DNA of 64,000 bases from Lachnospiraceae bacterium (GCA_017460885.1 JAFUAB010000051.1:19016-83015); one strand, 5' to 3'. Shown: positions 43,107 through 52,216, counted from the first letter of the stretch. Translations and numbers: made by a program. The notes: generated by a model not told the origin, from the letters alone.

Positions 43107-44075
43107 TCATTTAACGGTCACATTGACATAAGCAGTATTGGACACATTACCGTCCGAATCCGTCACAGTCAGCCCAACGCGATAAGTACCCTTTGTATTT
43201 ACGTCAAATCTGGTATATTTCAATGTCGGAAACAGCGTCATGTAATTATCCTTATCATCGCTTAATGTCCCGATGACATTTACCCATGCGGGATAGGTTC
43301 CGACGGTGGTTGATATTGAACTGCTTTTGAGTGCTATGGCAGGTCTGGCACCGGCTTCCGCTGCTGCTGCCGCGGCGATTTCGGCCTCTCTCGCCTGATT
43401 CGCGGCTCTGGCTGCCTCCGCCTCCGCCGCTCTCCGGGTTTCCTCCAGAATTTCGGACCTGATCTCATCCTTCAGACGCTTCAGGTCGTCCCTGCTCAGA
43501 TCATCCAGACTGACCGGTTGCTCCGTACCGTCATTGTCAGTTTCCCCTTCATCCCCTGCCGGGTTTTCGTCTGTGTCCGGATCTTCATCCTGAGGTACTT
43601 CCTCCTGATCGGAGTCATCCGATACACTCGCTCCGGTTTCATCCGCCATCATCACTTCGCCCGGATCCGAATCAGCGTTCAGTTCCCCGCTTTCACCCTC
43701 AGGTACGGGTACGGACTCAGGCACGGTCACGGATTCCGGCTCACTGAAATCCGCCGCAAAGACTCTTGACTGCTTCGCCACGTTTCCGGACTTGTCGCTG
43801 ACGGCATAGGTTACTATCGCTCTGGATCCATCCCTGTCCTCGACGATCTTTTCCACAAGGATCCTGTCCGTCACGTCTCCATCGCCGGAATCCATGGCGG
43901 TGACCCCTTCATACAGCAGGCCTTCATCCATATCCCGTTCATAAACAATATCATTGCTGCTGAATGATATGACCGGAGGCTTACTATCGCCCAGAAATCT
44001 GACGACCGCGACCGATACGATCAGCAAAACATTTATGATTCCGATTGTAACTATAGGCCATTTCCTGTTATTCAT
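43107..44075 (-). CDS. Ig-like repeat membrane-anchored surface protein
   Basis: The 322-residue protein has an N-terminal membrane helix (about 8-27) and an Ig-like/DUF5011-type domain (GVTAMDSGDGDVTDRI ... ITYAVSDKSGNV style). A long Asp/Glu/Pro linker and an Ala/Glu coiled coil (about 200-250) precede a second Ig-like domain (GTYRVGLTVTDSDGNVSNTAYVNVTV). It overlaps the CpsD gene by eight bases. A role in the outer polysaccharide assembly machinery is likely but unproven. Confidence 0.65.
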   Translation of the reverse strand: MNNRKWPIVTIGIINVLLIVSVAVVRFLGDSKPPVISFSSNDIVYERDMDEGLLYEGVTAMDSGDGDVTDRILVEKIVEDRDGSRAIVTYAVSDKSGNVAKQSRVFAADFSEPESVTVPESVPVPEGESGELNADSDPGEVMMADETGASVSDDSDQEEVPQDEDPDTDENPAGDEGETDNDGTEQPVSLDDLSRDDLKRLKDEIRSEILEETRRAAEAEAARAANQAREAEIAAAAAAEAGARPAIALKSSSISTTVGTYPAWVNVIGTLSDDKDNYMTLFPTLKYTRFDVNTKGTYRVGLTVTDSDGNVSNTAYVNVTVK

Positions 44076-44955
44076 CTTTGTTCAGATCGATCATTTCCAC
44101 TTCCGGATGATCATTCATATTCGAAGCAGCCGATGCTTTGACATTTTTTCCGGCTTTCCCGGACTTCTTTTTGGTGTCTGTTCGATCTTTGACGTCAGAA
44201 TTCGTATTTTTATCCAGAGAGGAGTCCGGCAGATTACCATATTCTCCGTAATTACCGTAGTATTTGCCGTAATATCTGCCATAATACCTTCCATAATATC
44301 TTCCGTAGGTACCGTAATGACCTCCGGACGACATATCCACCTTATTGAGTACCGCTCCAAGTATCCGACAGCCCGATCTGTCAAGCTGCTCCTTTACATT
44401 CTGTGCAAACCGGTAGCTCACGGCGTTATTCTCTATGACCATCACCGTTCCGTCACATTTCGTGGCTATTACAGCGGCATCGATCACACTTCCGAGCGGT
44501 GGAGTATCCACGATAATGAAGTCAAAGATCTTTCTGGCATCCTCCAGGAATCTGGTAAACTTACTCCCTCCCATCAATTCACTCGGGTTAGGTGGTACAG
44601 GGCCGGCAAACACAACAAAAAGCGAGGGAAAATCAGTCTTGCAGAACACCTCCTCTGCCTTTCTCTGCCCAACCAGAAAATGCACCAGACCATACCTGAT
44701 CTGTCCGGTTCTGTATCTGGACACCAGCACGCTCTTGCGCAGATCCGCATCCACCAGAAGAGTCTTCTTGCCGGCTTCTGCAAATGCCTGGGCAAGCCCC
44801 ATGGATACACTGGATTTTCCTTCATTCGGAGTACAGCTGGTGATTGCTATGACCTTAACGTCCTCCCCGCAGAATTCCACGTTCGTTCTGAGTGATTTAT
44901 AAGCTTCTTTGATCCTGAAGGACGATCCTTTTGTCTTAAGTATTACTTCCTGCAT
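44068..44955 (-). CDS. cpsD: CpsD/Wze-type tyrosine autokinase
   Basis: The start at 44955 (MQEVILKTKGSSFRIKEAYK) matches family N-termini; the longer frame to 45006 overlaps the CpsC gene. The BY-kinase motifs are present: Walker A CTPNEGKSS, Walker A' LLVDADLR and Walker B FIIVDTPP. A C-terminal Tyr cluster (YGTYGRYYGRYYGRYYGKYY) is the autophosphorylation site. It works with CpsC and the CpsB phosphatase to control chain length and export. Confidence 0.92.
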   Translation of the reverse strand: MQEVILKTKGSSFRIKEAYKSLRTNVEFCGEDVKVIAITSCTPNEGKSSVSMGLAQAFAEAGKKTLLVDADLRKSVLVSRYRTGQIRYGLVHFLVGQRKAEEVFCKTDFPSLFVVFAGPVPPNPSELMGGSKFTRFLEDARKIFDFIIVDTPPLGSVIDAAVIATKCDGTVMVIENNAVSYRFAQNVKEQLDRSGCRILGAVLNKVDMSSGGHYGTYGRYYGRYYGRYYGKYYGNYGEYGNLPDSSLDKNTNSDVKDRTDTKKKSGKAGKNVKASAASNMNDHPEVEMIDLNKDE

Positions 44956-45694
44956 TTCTTGATCTCTTTTTTCTTTTCTTTTTGGTTGATTCCTCCTCCA
45001 ACTCACTCTCGTCGATAGGAATGAGTGCCAGAGTACTGAGCTCCAGATATCGTTCTATGTCGTCGGATGACCTGATGGAGTCATTAAGCATATATCTGAT
45101 GAAAATTCCTGCTGCCACAAGCACACAGCCTGCCATTCCCGCTATCAGTGCGCTCTTAAACCCGCTGGGACCGGCTTTTTCCTCCGGCATATTAGCCGTC
45201 TCCACAACATTGACGGCATCGATGTCCATCACGTTCTGAATGTGTTCACTGGCCACCTCCCTGATGGAGTTGCATATGTTCATGGCCACAACAGGATCAT
45301 TGTCCTCCACCGTGATCTCCACTATTCTGGTATCGGTAGGGGTATTTACACTGATCTTCTCCAACATGTCATCATAGTCAACCTCGAGATTATGCTCCTG
45401 TATCACCTGTTCGATAACATACCGGCTGGTGATCAGTTCGGAGTAATCCTTCGTCAGCTGTGTCGCCAGCTGCGTGTCGGAATATGTGACTGCAGCGGTT
45501 TCGGTCTTGTTTAATATGTAGATCTTCGTCGTGGACTGGTAGTACGGCGGGATCACATACGTAGCCAGCGCATAAGCCGCTATCGCAAACATCATACCCA
45601 CCCCTATGATCAGAACCGCATGATGCCACAGCAGCATAACGATCTCAAGCAGATCTATTTCTATTACGTCGTTTTTTCCGTCTCTTCTGTTCAT
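44936..45694 (-). CDS. cpsC: CpsC/Wzz-type chain-length regulator
   Basis: The 252-residue protein has a Wzz domain between two membrane helices (about 20-45 and 180-200), with the ILNKTET and TQLTKDYSELITSRYVIEQV segments typical of CapA/CpsC proteins. The C-terminal cytoplasmic tail is basic and overlaps the CpsD start. It activates CpsD and sets polymer length. Confidence 0.9.
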   Translation of the reverse strand: MNRRDGKNDVIEIDLLEIVMLLWHHAVLIIGVGMMFAIAAYALATYVIPPYYQSTTKIYILNKTETAAVTYSDTQLATQLTKDYSELITSRYVIEQVIQEHNLEVDYDDMLEKISVNTPTDTRIVEITVEDNDPVVAMNICNSIREVASEHIQNVMDIDAVNVVETANMPEEKAGPSGFKSALIAGMAGCVLVAAGIFIRYMLNDSIRSSDDIERYLELSTLALIPIDESELEEESTKKKRKKRSRNAGSNT

Positions 45695-45755
45695 CTTATG
45701 TAATGGTTGATAGAAATCCCTTTATCCCGGGCTGTGCGTCGGATGAATTCCCGGC

Positions 45756-46484
45756 TCAACGGATCTCGTCTCCTTCGATAAGCTTGCTGGCATTGCCTTC
45801 AAATATCCTTGCCGCATAATCTGCGCCATATTTTCTTTCTACATAATCGGCGCATTTCTTTATGTGCGGTGCCCGGGTTGTATCCGAATGCGAGTCTGTG
45901 GCCACAAAGTCCGCAAAGCGTTCTCCAAGTATCCTGTTTGTAAATACCCGGACGACGCGCCCCTCCTCTCCCATAACAGCGGACGCATTAACCTGGATAA
46001 AACATCCCATATTGTGTATTTCCTCTGCCCTCCCAGGCTTATCAATGATGCAGGAATACCTCTCTATATGAGCAAGTACGGGTCTGTAACCCGCATACAT
46101 GAACTCCCGCAGCCCGTTGTATATACGGTCGAATTCACTCCATGGCTCAAATTCAACAAGTACGTAATCCGTGTTTGCCAGGGTGCAGATCCTGCCTGAC
46201 TCAACCTTCGCGACACAATCATTGTGATACATGATCTCGTTTCCGGGATAGAATCGCATATCCCATCCCCGCAGATCGGAAATATGGGTCAGGGTATCCG
46301 CAAATTCCCCTATCTCCCCGGGAGTGACATGTCTGTGTCCCGGCTTATAATGTGGAGTCAGTATGATGGAATCTATACCCTCATTGCTGGCTGTCTGGAG
46401 CATCCTGCCGGTCATTGCCATATTTGCTGATCCGTCGTCTACGCCGGGCATCATATGACAATGTATATCAACGATTTTCAGCAT
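45756..46484 (-). CDS. cpsB: CpsB/CpsB-CapC family protein-tyrosine phosphatase (PHP domain)
   Basis: The 242-residue protein has PHP-type metal motifs: DIHCHMMPGVDDG (H8, H10), TPHY, HIERY and TDSHS. It dephosphorylates CpsD-type kinases in Gram-positive capsule systems using Mn-type metals. It is the first gene of the leftward regulatory operon, behind a leader with a terminator and a hairpin. Confidence 0.92.
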   Translation of the reverse strand: MLKIVDIHCHMMPGVDDGSANMAMTGRMLQTASNEGIDSIILTPHYKPGHRHVTPGEIGEFADTLTHISDLRGWDMRFYPGNEIMYHNDCVAKVESGRICTLANTDYVLVEFEPWSEFDRIYNGLREFMYAGYRPVLAHIERYSCIIDKPGRAEEIHNMGCFIQVNASAVMGEEGRVVRVFTNRILGERFADFVATDSHSDTTRAPHIKKCADYVERKYGADYAARIFEGNASKLIEGDEIR

Positions 46485-46498
46485 GGTACTTTCTTTTA

Positions 46499-46539
46499 GG
46501 AACTGAAGCAGAATTACTTAATCATTTCGCTACAGTTCC
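46499..46539 (-). promoter_or_regulatory. Leader hairpin just upstream of cpsB
   Basis: GGAACTG (46499-46505) pairs with CAGTTCC (46533-46539), extended by AGC/GCT. It ends 15 bases before the start codon. No clear promoter was found between 46485 and 46661. Confidence 0.45.
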
Positions 46540-46661
46540 TTATCCCTGACAACAATTACGTGACCACCACAAACACGACCCCGTACTGGCAGAAGTCCGT
46601 AGGGTTGAAATGAATAATTCCGGGACTGTCTGCCGTCGGGATCGAATCCGTCTGTTGCCAC

Positions 46662-46701
46662 AAAAAAAGCAGGATGCTAAAGTTTACACTTCACATCCTG
46701 C
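46662..46701 (-). terminator. Intrinsic terminator between murF-like gene and cps operon
   Basis: On the minus strand GCAGGATG and CATCCTGC (46694-46701 and 46669-46676) form a perfect 8-bp stem with a 17-base loop, followed by seven T. It either ends the murF-like transcript or attenuates the cps leader. Confidence 0.7.
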
Positions 46702-46815
46702 CTGTATAAAAAAGGCAATTTAACAATACGCACGTCACAGCGGGAACAGATCAATTAAACATATACAGAGACAAGTATAATTGAAATCCCCAAAGACCGA
46801 TATGGTCTGCATTGC

Positions 46816-46844
46816 TTGAAAACACTGAACCTATCGACTATAAT
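46816..46844 (+). promoter_or_regulatory. Promoter of the cloverleaf small RNA
   Basis: TTGAAA (46816-46821) and TATAAT (46839-46844) are separated by 17 bases. The first transcribed base is predicted at about 46851. Confidence 0.65.
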
Positions 46845-46850
46845 GATGAC

Positions 46851-46950
46851 AAGCGTAGTGTGACCTCGGTCATGTGAAAGTGCTCCCTAAAGCACTCTTC
46901 ACGGCTGTGCGGTGTTGACGGCGCCGCACAGCCACTATGCTTTTTCTTTA
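46851..46950 (+). ncRNA. Candidate four-helix cloverleaf small RNA
   Basis: A ~100-base transcript between a promoter and a T tract closes on itself. AGCGTAGTG (46852-46860) pairs with CACTATGCT (46933-46941) over nine pairs, one of them G-U. Inside are three hairpins: TGAC/GTCA with a CTCG loop (46861-46872), GTGAA-AGTGCT with AGCACT-TTCAC (46874-46902), and GGCTGTGCGG with CCGCACAGCC (46903-46933). The 3' TTTTTCTTT completes an intrinsic terminator. No open frame fits. It is not tRNA, SRP, 6S or RNase P RNA as I know them. It lies convergent to the murF-like gene and upstream of the cps operon. Confidence 0.6.
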
Positions 46951-46984
46951 CTACTTTATCATTTTTTGGTTATCACTGCAAGCC

Positions 46985-48763
46985 CTAATAATTATCCGGC
47001 AGATCGTTTTCAAGCAAAATATACTTCTCCGTATCACAAGGGATCTGTGATGCGTAGGCGAAAGCATCCTCAAAGTGATCAAAGGTACGGATCTGACTTA
47101 TCCGGTCAATGCAATCCTCTGCACCCCTGCGTATCGCATCCGTTCTGCCGTGTCCTACGAGCAGCAGATGATCGCATACTTCAGCGGCATGACGGCCGAA
47201 TTCATAGTTATATTCCTCCTCCTTGTCACCCAGTTCAACCATACCGGGAGTGATCATGATCTTCATACCGTCAAAGAGGGCCAGCGTGTCGAGAGCGGCT
47301 TTGCTTCCGACCGGATTGGAATTATAGGCGTCATCAATAATGTTTATTTTACTGTTCCGTTTGAGTTCCAGCCTGTGAGGCACGCTTCTGAGTCTCCTTA
47401 CCGGGATCCTCAGATCCTTTAAGGCTATCCCCATTGAGTGTGCAACGGCTATCGCACCGGTGATGTTCACTATATTATGTGCACCGATGAGTGATGTAGT
47501 GTATGTTTCGCTTTCACCATCCGGCGCCGACACTTCGAACGTTGTTCCCTGAGGCGTAAGTATTATATTATGCGCAGAGTACCGGGGCTGTGTCTTTGTT
47601 TCTCCGGGCATATGGGCTTCCGTACTCTGAGATATGCCGGATGAAACCACGTTATCCTGCTGTTTATCCGCGGCGTCAGGATCATGAACCTGTTCCCGTT
47701 CGGTACCCGAATACCCGATCACATTGCTGTATTTGCCGGCGTTTCCGCGAACGTACTCATTATCCCAGTTCAAAAAGAGCATTCCATCCTTCGGAAGCGC
47801 ATCCGCAAGCTCGTACTTGGTAGACACGATATTTTCCATATTAAAGAAGGTCTCCAGATGCTGAGGACCGATCGAAGTGATAATACCATGATGAGGATGG
47901 ACCAGATCACAGAGCTCCTTAATATCACCCACATGTCTGGCTCCCATCTCACAGACAAAGATCTCCGTGCCGGGCTTCATTCTCTCTCTGAGCGTCCTTA
48001 CCACTCCCATGGGGGTATTGTAGCTCTCCGGTGTGATCAGGACATTGTATTTCGCACTCAGCAGCTCTCCGAGATAGTACTTGACGCTTGTCTTGCCGTA
48101 GCTTCCCGTCACGCCGATGATCGTCATATCTTTCGCTTCCCGCAGGATCCTTTTTGCATCATTGATAAAATGATCGCTTACGGCTCTCTCTATCGGCTTA
48201 TTTACGATATTGGCTATAATACATGACAGGATCTTAAGTCCCACGGTTATCATCAATATGCCATCGAGTCTCGCCAGCGTCCCGTATCCGCCGTAAAAAA
48301 GCTTAAAGCCCAGAACTCTGGCAAATACTCTGCTGCCTGCAGCACCGGCGATAAAAAGTCCCTCCGCCTTGTCCCACGCCAGTATACCGGCACACAGAAG
48401 TATCACATCGAGCACGATCACTGTTGCTGTCAGTCTCTTTACACGCGCCGTATATACAAGCGGCTTCTTCTGAGACATACCGCACAGCGCCTGATACACC
48501 GCGATGATGAGCAGAAACCACAGCAACGTAACCCAATCTGTTACCGCTCCGGGAAAGATAACAGTCGCAATGCCTATGACAACTCCCGCGATCAGCACCC
48601 ACTGTCTGCGGATGAACTTCCGGATCCATACAAAATGCTCCCCGTTCTTGTAGCCGTTCAACTGAAACATATGCAGGTTATAAAACAGTGCATATCGATA
48701 TGCGATGACCGCCAGGATAAGTGAGATTATTATTCTGATGCTGATCAATACAACCCTGATCAT
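46985..48763 (-). CDS. murF: MurF-like Mur ligase with an N-terminal membrane domain
   Basis: The 592-residue protein has about five membrane helices in its first ~185 residues instead of the usual soluble uridine-binding domain. A Mur ligase core then follows: VTGSYGKTSVKYYL for ATP, NTPMGVVRT and EMGARHVGDI as in MurF, HNIVNITGAIAVAH, and IIDDAYNSNP in the C-terminal domain. MurF adds D-Ala-D-Ala to UDP-MurNAc-tripeptide. The membrane anchor suggests the step is localised at the membrane, or that this is a MurF-related ligase with another substrate. A central linker (about 355-390) is low complexity. Confidence 0.8.
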   Translation of the reverse strand: MIRVVLISIRIIISLILAVIAYRYALFYNLHMFQLNGYKNGEHFVWIRKFIRRQWVLIAGVVIGIATVIFPGAVTDWVTLLWFLLIIAVYQALCGMSQKKPLVYTARVKRLTATVIVLDVILLCAGILAWDKAEGLFIAGAAGSRVFARVLGFKLFYGGYGTLARLDGILMITVGLKILSCIIANIVNKPIERAVSDHFINDAKRILREAKDMTIIGVTGSYGKTSVKYYLGELLSAKYNVLITPESYNTPMGVVRTLRERMKPGTEIFVCEMGARHVGDIKELCDLVHPHHGIITSIGPQHLETFFNMENIVSTKYELADALPKDGMLFLNWDNEYVRGNAGKYSNVIGYSGTEREQVHDPDAADKQQDNVVSSGISQSTEAHMPGETKTQPRYSAHNIILTPQGTTFEVSAPDGESETYTTSLIGAHNIVNITGAIAVAHSMGIALKDLRIPVRRLRSVPHRLELKRNSKINIIDDAYNSNPVGSKAALDTLALFDGMKIMITPGMVELGDKEEEYNYEFGRHAAEVCDHLLLVGHGRTDAIRRGAEDCIDRISQIRTFDHFEDAFAYASQIPCDTEKYILLENDLPDNY

Positions 48764-48838
48764 TTATACCGTTCCTCTGATCTTCTTTTTATGCAAATAC
48801 GCTTTAATCAGCGTTTCCCTGAATAATCAAACGCATAT

Positions 48839-49729
48839 TCATCGATCATTCAAATATGCATTCACGATCTGCCCGAACAGTTCCGGATTCCCGGCATACG
48901 AGAAATGTCCTGTTCCCGGTATCACCGCCAGACCGCTGTTCGGGATCTTTTCATCCATGATGTGAGCGTCTCTCACAGGTGTGGCGGTATCGTTCTCACC
49001 CCATATGAGCAAGGTATCCTGCTTAATATTCGACAGACAGTACGTCAGGTCTTCATTAACCGACTTCACCAACGTCCCCTTCATGATATCCGAAGCTCTC
49101 CGATAGTCCTCGGAACCCTGACGGCTGCGCCAGTCGTCGATTATCTCCGGGAAAAGCCAGTAGATCAGTTTATTGGCAAACACCTTCTTAAGGATCTTAT
49201 ATGACAGCTGTCTGCGCTTCTGCGCCGCTGTCCTGACAGGAAGAATACCCGCCGCATCTATCAGTATCAGCCGGTCAACGGTTATGGGATCCCTGCTATC
49301 TGCCGGATCAGCCTTTCCCGGATCATTCACATCAGTCTTCTGAAAACTCCCATCACCTGTATCACCTGCATCTGTCGCAGCTACCCTGTTCCTATACTTC
49401 GGATCTCCGGTAAGCTTAAGTATGATCCGTCCGCCGTATGAATGCCCGATCAGCATACATTCATTTATCTTAAGTGCCCGCAGAAACTCCACAAAAAAGT
49501 CCGCATAGTTCTCAACGTTCCACGGCTCCTTCGGTTCCCCGCTGGCGCCGAACCCGGGCAGATCGAACTGTACGACCCTGTATCTGTCACCTATCAGATC
49601 GGCGATGGGATCATAGAGACTGTAATCGGTTCCCCACCCCTGCAGGATCACGGCCACGGGCACATCACTCTCTGCCCCCGAAACCTTATATGCAATTTTA
49701 ATTCCCTGTATTTCTATATATTCCGACAT
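48839..49729 (-). CDS. Alpha/beta hydrolase
   Basis: Translation from MSEYIEIQG gives ~296 residues. The fold shows an oxyanion-region LQGWGTD, nucleophile elbow GHSYGG, an acid in WGENDTATP and the His in GTGHFSYAG, a complete Ser-Asp-His triad. A cap insertion near residues 130-160 is rich in Asp and Gly. Substrate unknown. It follows a terminator for the upstream DUF3048 gene. Confidence 0.85.
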   Translation of the reverse strand: MSEYIEIQGIKIAYKVSGAESDVPVAVILQGWGTDYSLYDPIADLIGDRYRVVQFDLPGFGASGEPKEPWNVENYADFFVEFLRALKINECMLIGHSYGGRIILKLTGDPKYRNRVAATDAGDTGDGSFQKTDVNDPGKADPADSRDPITVDRLILIDAAGILPVRTAAQKRRQLSYKILKKVFANKLIYWLFPEIIDDWRSRQGSEDYRRASDIMKGTLVKSVNEDLTYCLSNIKQDTLLIWGENDTATPVRDAHIMDEKIPNSGLAVIPGTGHFSYAGNPELFGQIVNAYLNDR

Positions 49730-49734
49730 ACAAC

Positions 49735-49766
49735 AAACAACAAAAGCCCCCGGCTCCCCGAGGGCT
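49735..49766 (-). terminator. Intrinsic terminator of the DUF3048 gene
   Basis: On the minus strand AGCCCTCGG pairs with CCGGGGGCT (one T-G pair) around a four-base loop, followed by TTTTGTTGTTT. Confidence 0.7.
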
Positions 49767-49779
49767 CTCATTTGATCTC

Positions 49780-50913
49780 TTACTTTACAACCAGTTCATC
49801 CCACGTATCATCAGGCACGATCGCAATATATGTCTTACCTGTGTTAAGCGTGATCTGCTCTCCCGTACCGTCATAGTAGCGGGTTATATCGGTCTCAGCC
49901 AGCTTACTCCATGTGATATCGACTGCTTCTCCTCCCGTGATATAGTAGCCGGGCATATTCTCGGCCAGGATATTGAAGATCAGATATCCGTTCTCATCAA
50001 GCTGTGCAAATGTACACTTCTGAATGATCACGTTGGTAAACGCAAGTATCTCGTTGTCCTCTGCATCCCTGTGCTCTGAACCGTACTCGGAGTACTCATA
50101 CAGACCGGTCTCTGCATTATAGGAAAGCTCGCTTCCGTTATGAGGGAAAGGAAAATCAATATATGTTGCGGGCTTGGTATATCCGGAATATGTTTCCGAC
50201 AGCACGTTTGGCTTGCTGGGAAGCGCGAATGTATAATGTGTGCCGGGATTGTACTTATCATATTCGGTAGAGTAATTGGAATCGGCAAATTTCTTCTCCA
50301 GGTCACCCTTCATGACATACTCGGTATACTCGGTAGCCTTGCCGTTATTTACTCTGGAGAAACCTCCCGAGAAGTGACAGCAGTAATCTCTGGCTACATA
50401 CTGGTCAATATAGTAGGGTCCTCCGTCATGTACCAGGCAGGCATTCCACTCAGCTGTCAGGAAAAAGTTGGTGGGACGCGCGGATCTGATGGAACCGAGC
50501 TGCTCGATGTTGCCCCAGTCCTTGACCATAACCATCAGTCTGGTTATACGTCCGTTAAGCGTGGAATTCATCAGCTCATATACGATATCGGCCTCGGCAA
50601 TACCATAGTGGGGAAGCGCAAGCGACTCGTTATCGACCATTGCGGCAATAGGTCGCTGATTTGCGATAGCCTCAGGGATTGGAAGGTTTGTGAGTTCGGA
50701 TCTGACATAACCCTCAGGCAGATCATCCGATACCTCCTCTTCAACCTCTACAACCTCTTCTTCAACCGGTGCCTGAGCAGGTTCATCGGGTATCGGTTCA
50801 ACATTTATCGTAACCTCGGGTTCCTCCGCAACTTCTTCCTTGCTTCCGCACCCCATCATAAGAGTAGCGCCCATGGTCACGATCATTAATCCAAGCAGTA
50901 TTTTTTTCTTCAT
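49780..50913 (-). CDS. DUF3048 (YerB-like) lipoprotein
   Basis: The 377-residue protein has a lipoprotein signal (LMMGCGS), an acidic linker (about 25-65) and a YerB/DUF3048 domain: RPIAAMVDNESLALPHYGIAEADIVYE, LGSIRSARPTN and the C-terminal YYDGTGEQITLNTGKTYIAIVP. It is anchored outside the cell membrane. The biochemical role of the family is unknown, though it is linked to DNA-processing helicase PcrA in Bacillus (YerB). It has its own terminator. Confidence 0.88.
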   Translation of the reverse strand: MKKKILLGLMIVTMGATLMMGCGSKEEVAEEPEVTINVEPIPDEPAQAPVEEEVVEVEEEVSDDLPEGYVRSELTNLPIPEAIANQRPIAAMVDNESLALPHYGIAEADIVYELMNSTLNGRITRLMVMVKDWGNIEQLGSIRSARPTNFFLTAEWNACLVHDGGPYYIDQYVARDYCCHFSGGFSRVNNGKATEYTEYVMKGDLEKKFADSNYSTEYDKYNPGTHYTFALPSKPNVLSETYSGYTKPATYIDFPFPHNGSELSYNAETGLYEYSEYGSEHRDAEDNEILAFTNVIIQKCTFAQLDENGYLIFNILAENMPGYYITGGEAVDITWSKLAETDITRYYDGTGEQITLNTGKTYIAIVPDDTWDELVVK

Positions 50914-50980
50914 TTGAATCTCCTTACATTATTGATGCAACGTTTGATATCATAACTCAAAACACAAATAAAATCAATGA

Positions 50981-51694
50981 CTAACCGTCAATCTTGATAA
51001 TATCCATAGGATCGATCTGTTCTCCGTCCAGATATACCTTATAGGCAATTTTAGACTTATTGGATTCCACCAGGCTCAGAATGGCGCCCTGCAAAACCTC
51101 ATCGCCCTCTTTGATCAGAGGTGTGGATGAAAGATAATACTCTGTCACATACCCGTTCTGATGGTCGATCTTGATACAGTATCCGTAGTCGGGATCGGGG
51201 ATCACCTCAGTAACCTGTCCGGCTCCGGATGCGATAACGCTGGTGCCGGCGTTGCTGACAAAGATCACCGTATTGGGATCGTTTTCATCCGGCGACATCG
51301 AAGCCGATGATGATAACGGAAAGCCTTCCGGAAAATGCGCGGCGTCCGATTCCTCCCGGATGGCGTTCTGTTCCTCAACCTTGGTATTGACCGTATTGCT
51401 CAGGATCGTTACCTTATTTGAAAGCTCGTTATTGCTTGCCGTGATCCGGGCCACTTCGTCCTCAAGAACCGTGACCTGTGCCGAGAGCTCTTCCTTTTCG
51501 GTTTCAAGTTTTCTGCATGTATCCGAGCTGATCTTCCATCCTGTTACGGTCGTGATCAGTACAAGCACGATCAAAATACCGAGCGTATTGATAAAGGTAC
51601 TGCCTATGCCCAACTGGTTAACACCGCCGACCTTTTTGTCCGTAAAAAGCATCAGGTGATATCCACGCCTGTTTTTTTTCTTTTCTTCAGCCAC
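50981..51694 (-). CDS. Degenerate LytM/M23-fold membrane protein with coiled coil
   Basis: The 237-residue protein has one membrane helix (about 33-53), a coiled coil (about 60-110) and an M23-like beta domain (GTSVIASGAGQVTEV, then GYVTEYYLSSTPLIKEGDEV). The active-site residues are missing: the domain lacks HxxxD, the second His is absent (YYLSS where enzymes have YxHLS) and the final HxH is replaced by AYKVYLDG. This is the architecture of EnvC or SpoIIQ-type scaffolds that regulate other envelope hydrolases. Confidence 0.75.
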   Translation of the reverse strand: MAEEKKKNRRGYHLMLFTDKKVGGVNQLGIGSTFINTLGILIVLVLITTVTGWKISSDTCRKLETEKEELSAQVTVLEDEVARITASNNELSNKVTILSNTVNTKVEEQNAIREESDAAHFPEGFPLSSSASMSPDENDPNTVIFVSNAGTSVIASGAGQVTEVIPDPDYGYCIKIDHQNGYVTEYYLSSTPLIKEGDEVLQGAILSLVESNKSKIAYKVYLDGEQIDPMDIIKIDG

Positions 51695-51976
51695 AGTCGT
51701 ATCCTTCCGTAAAACCGCTGTATGAGGTAATTGATGCTTCGCATCGAAGACCCGGCGCAGGAAACGCCTTAATCATCGTTTCCCTGAGGAAAGCCTCCAT
51801 TACAGTTTCAAAGTCACAACGTAACAAAGTCGTAACAATTCTATCACACTAATTTTATATATGCAAATTTCCGTTCTATCCCTTTACATTAAAAAATTTC
51901 TGTGATAAGCTACACTTTATGAATGTGAAAAGAGTTTCCGTTCATAGTTGCATTTTGTTTTACTTGGAGGTACATG

Positions 51977-52177
51977 ATGAACAAGGGTACAGTTAAGTGG
52001 TTCAACAACCAAAAGGGTTATGGTTTCATCTCTGATGAGCAGGGAAACGATGTATTCGTTCACTACTCCGGACTGAACATGGAGGGCTTCAAGTCTCTTG
52101 ACGAAGGCCAGGCAGTTGAGTACGAGGTAGTTGACGGAGAAAAAGGCCCTCAGGCTGTAAACGTAACCAAGTTATAA
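51977..52177 (+). CDS. csp: Cold-shock protein
   Basis: The 66-residue protein is a single cold-shock domain with RNP1 KGYGFI and RNP2 VFVHYSG, an RNA chaperone. The second of two ATG codons is preferred because GGAGG lies six bases upstream. A long AT-rich leader precedes it (from about 51890), as in other csp genes. A strong terminator follows. Confidence 0.95.
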   Translation: MNKGTVKWFNNQKGYGFISDEQGNDVFVHYSGLNMEGFKSLDEGQAVEYEVVDGEKGPQAVNVTKL

Positions 52178-52216
52178 ATATTAATCCATTTTCCATTAAT
52201 AGTTATGACAATCCAA

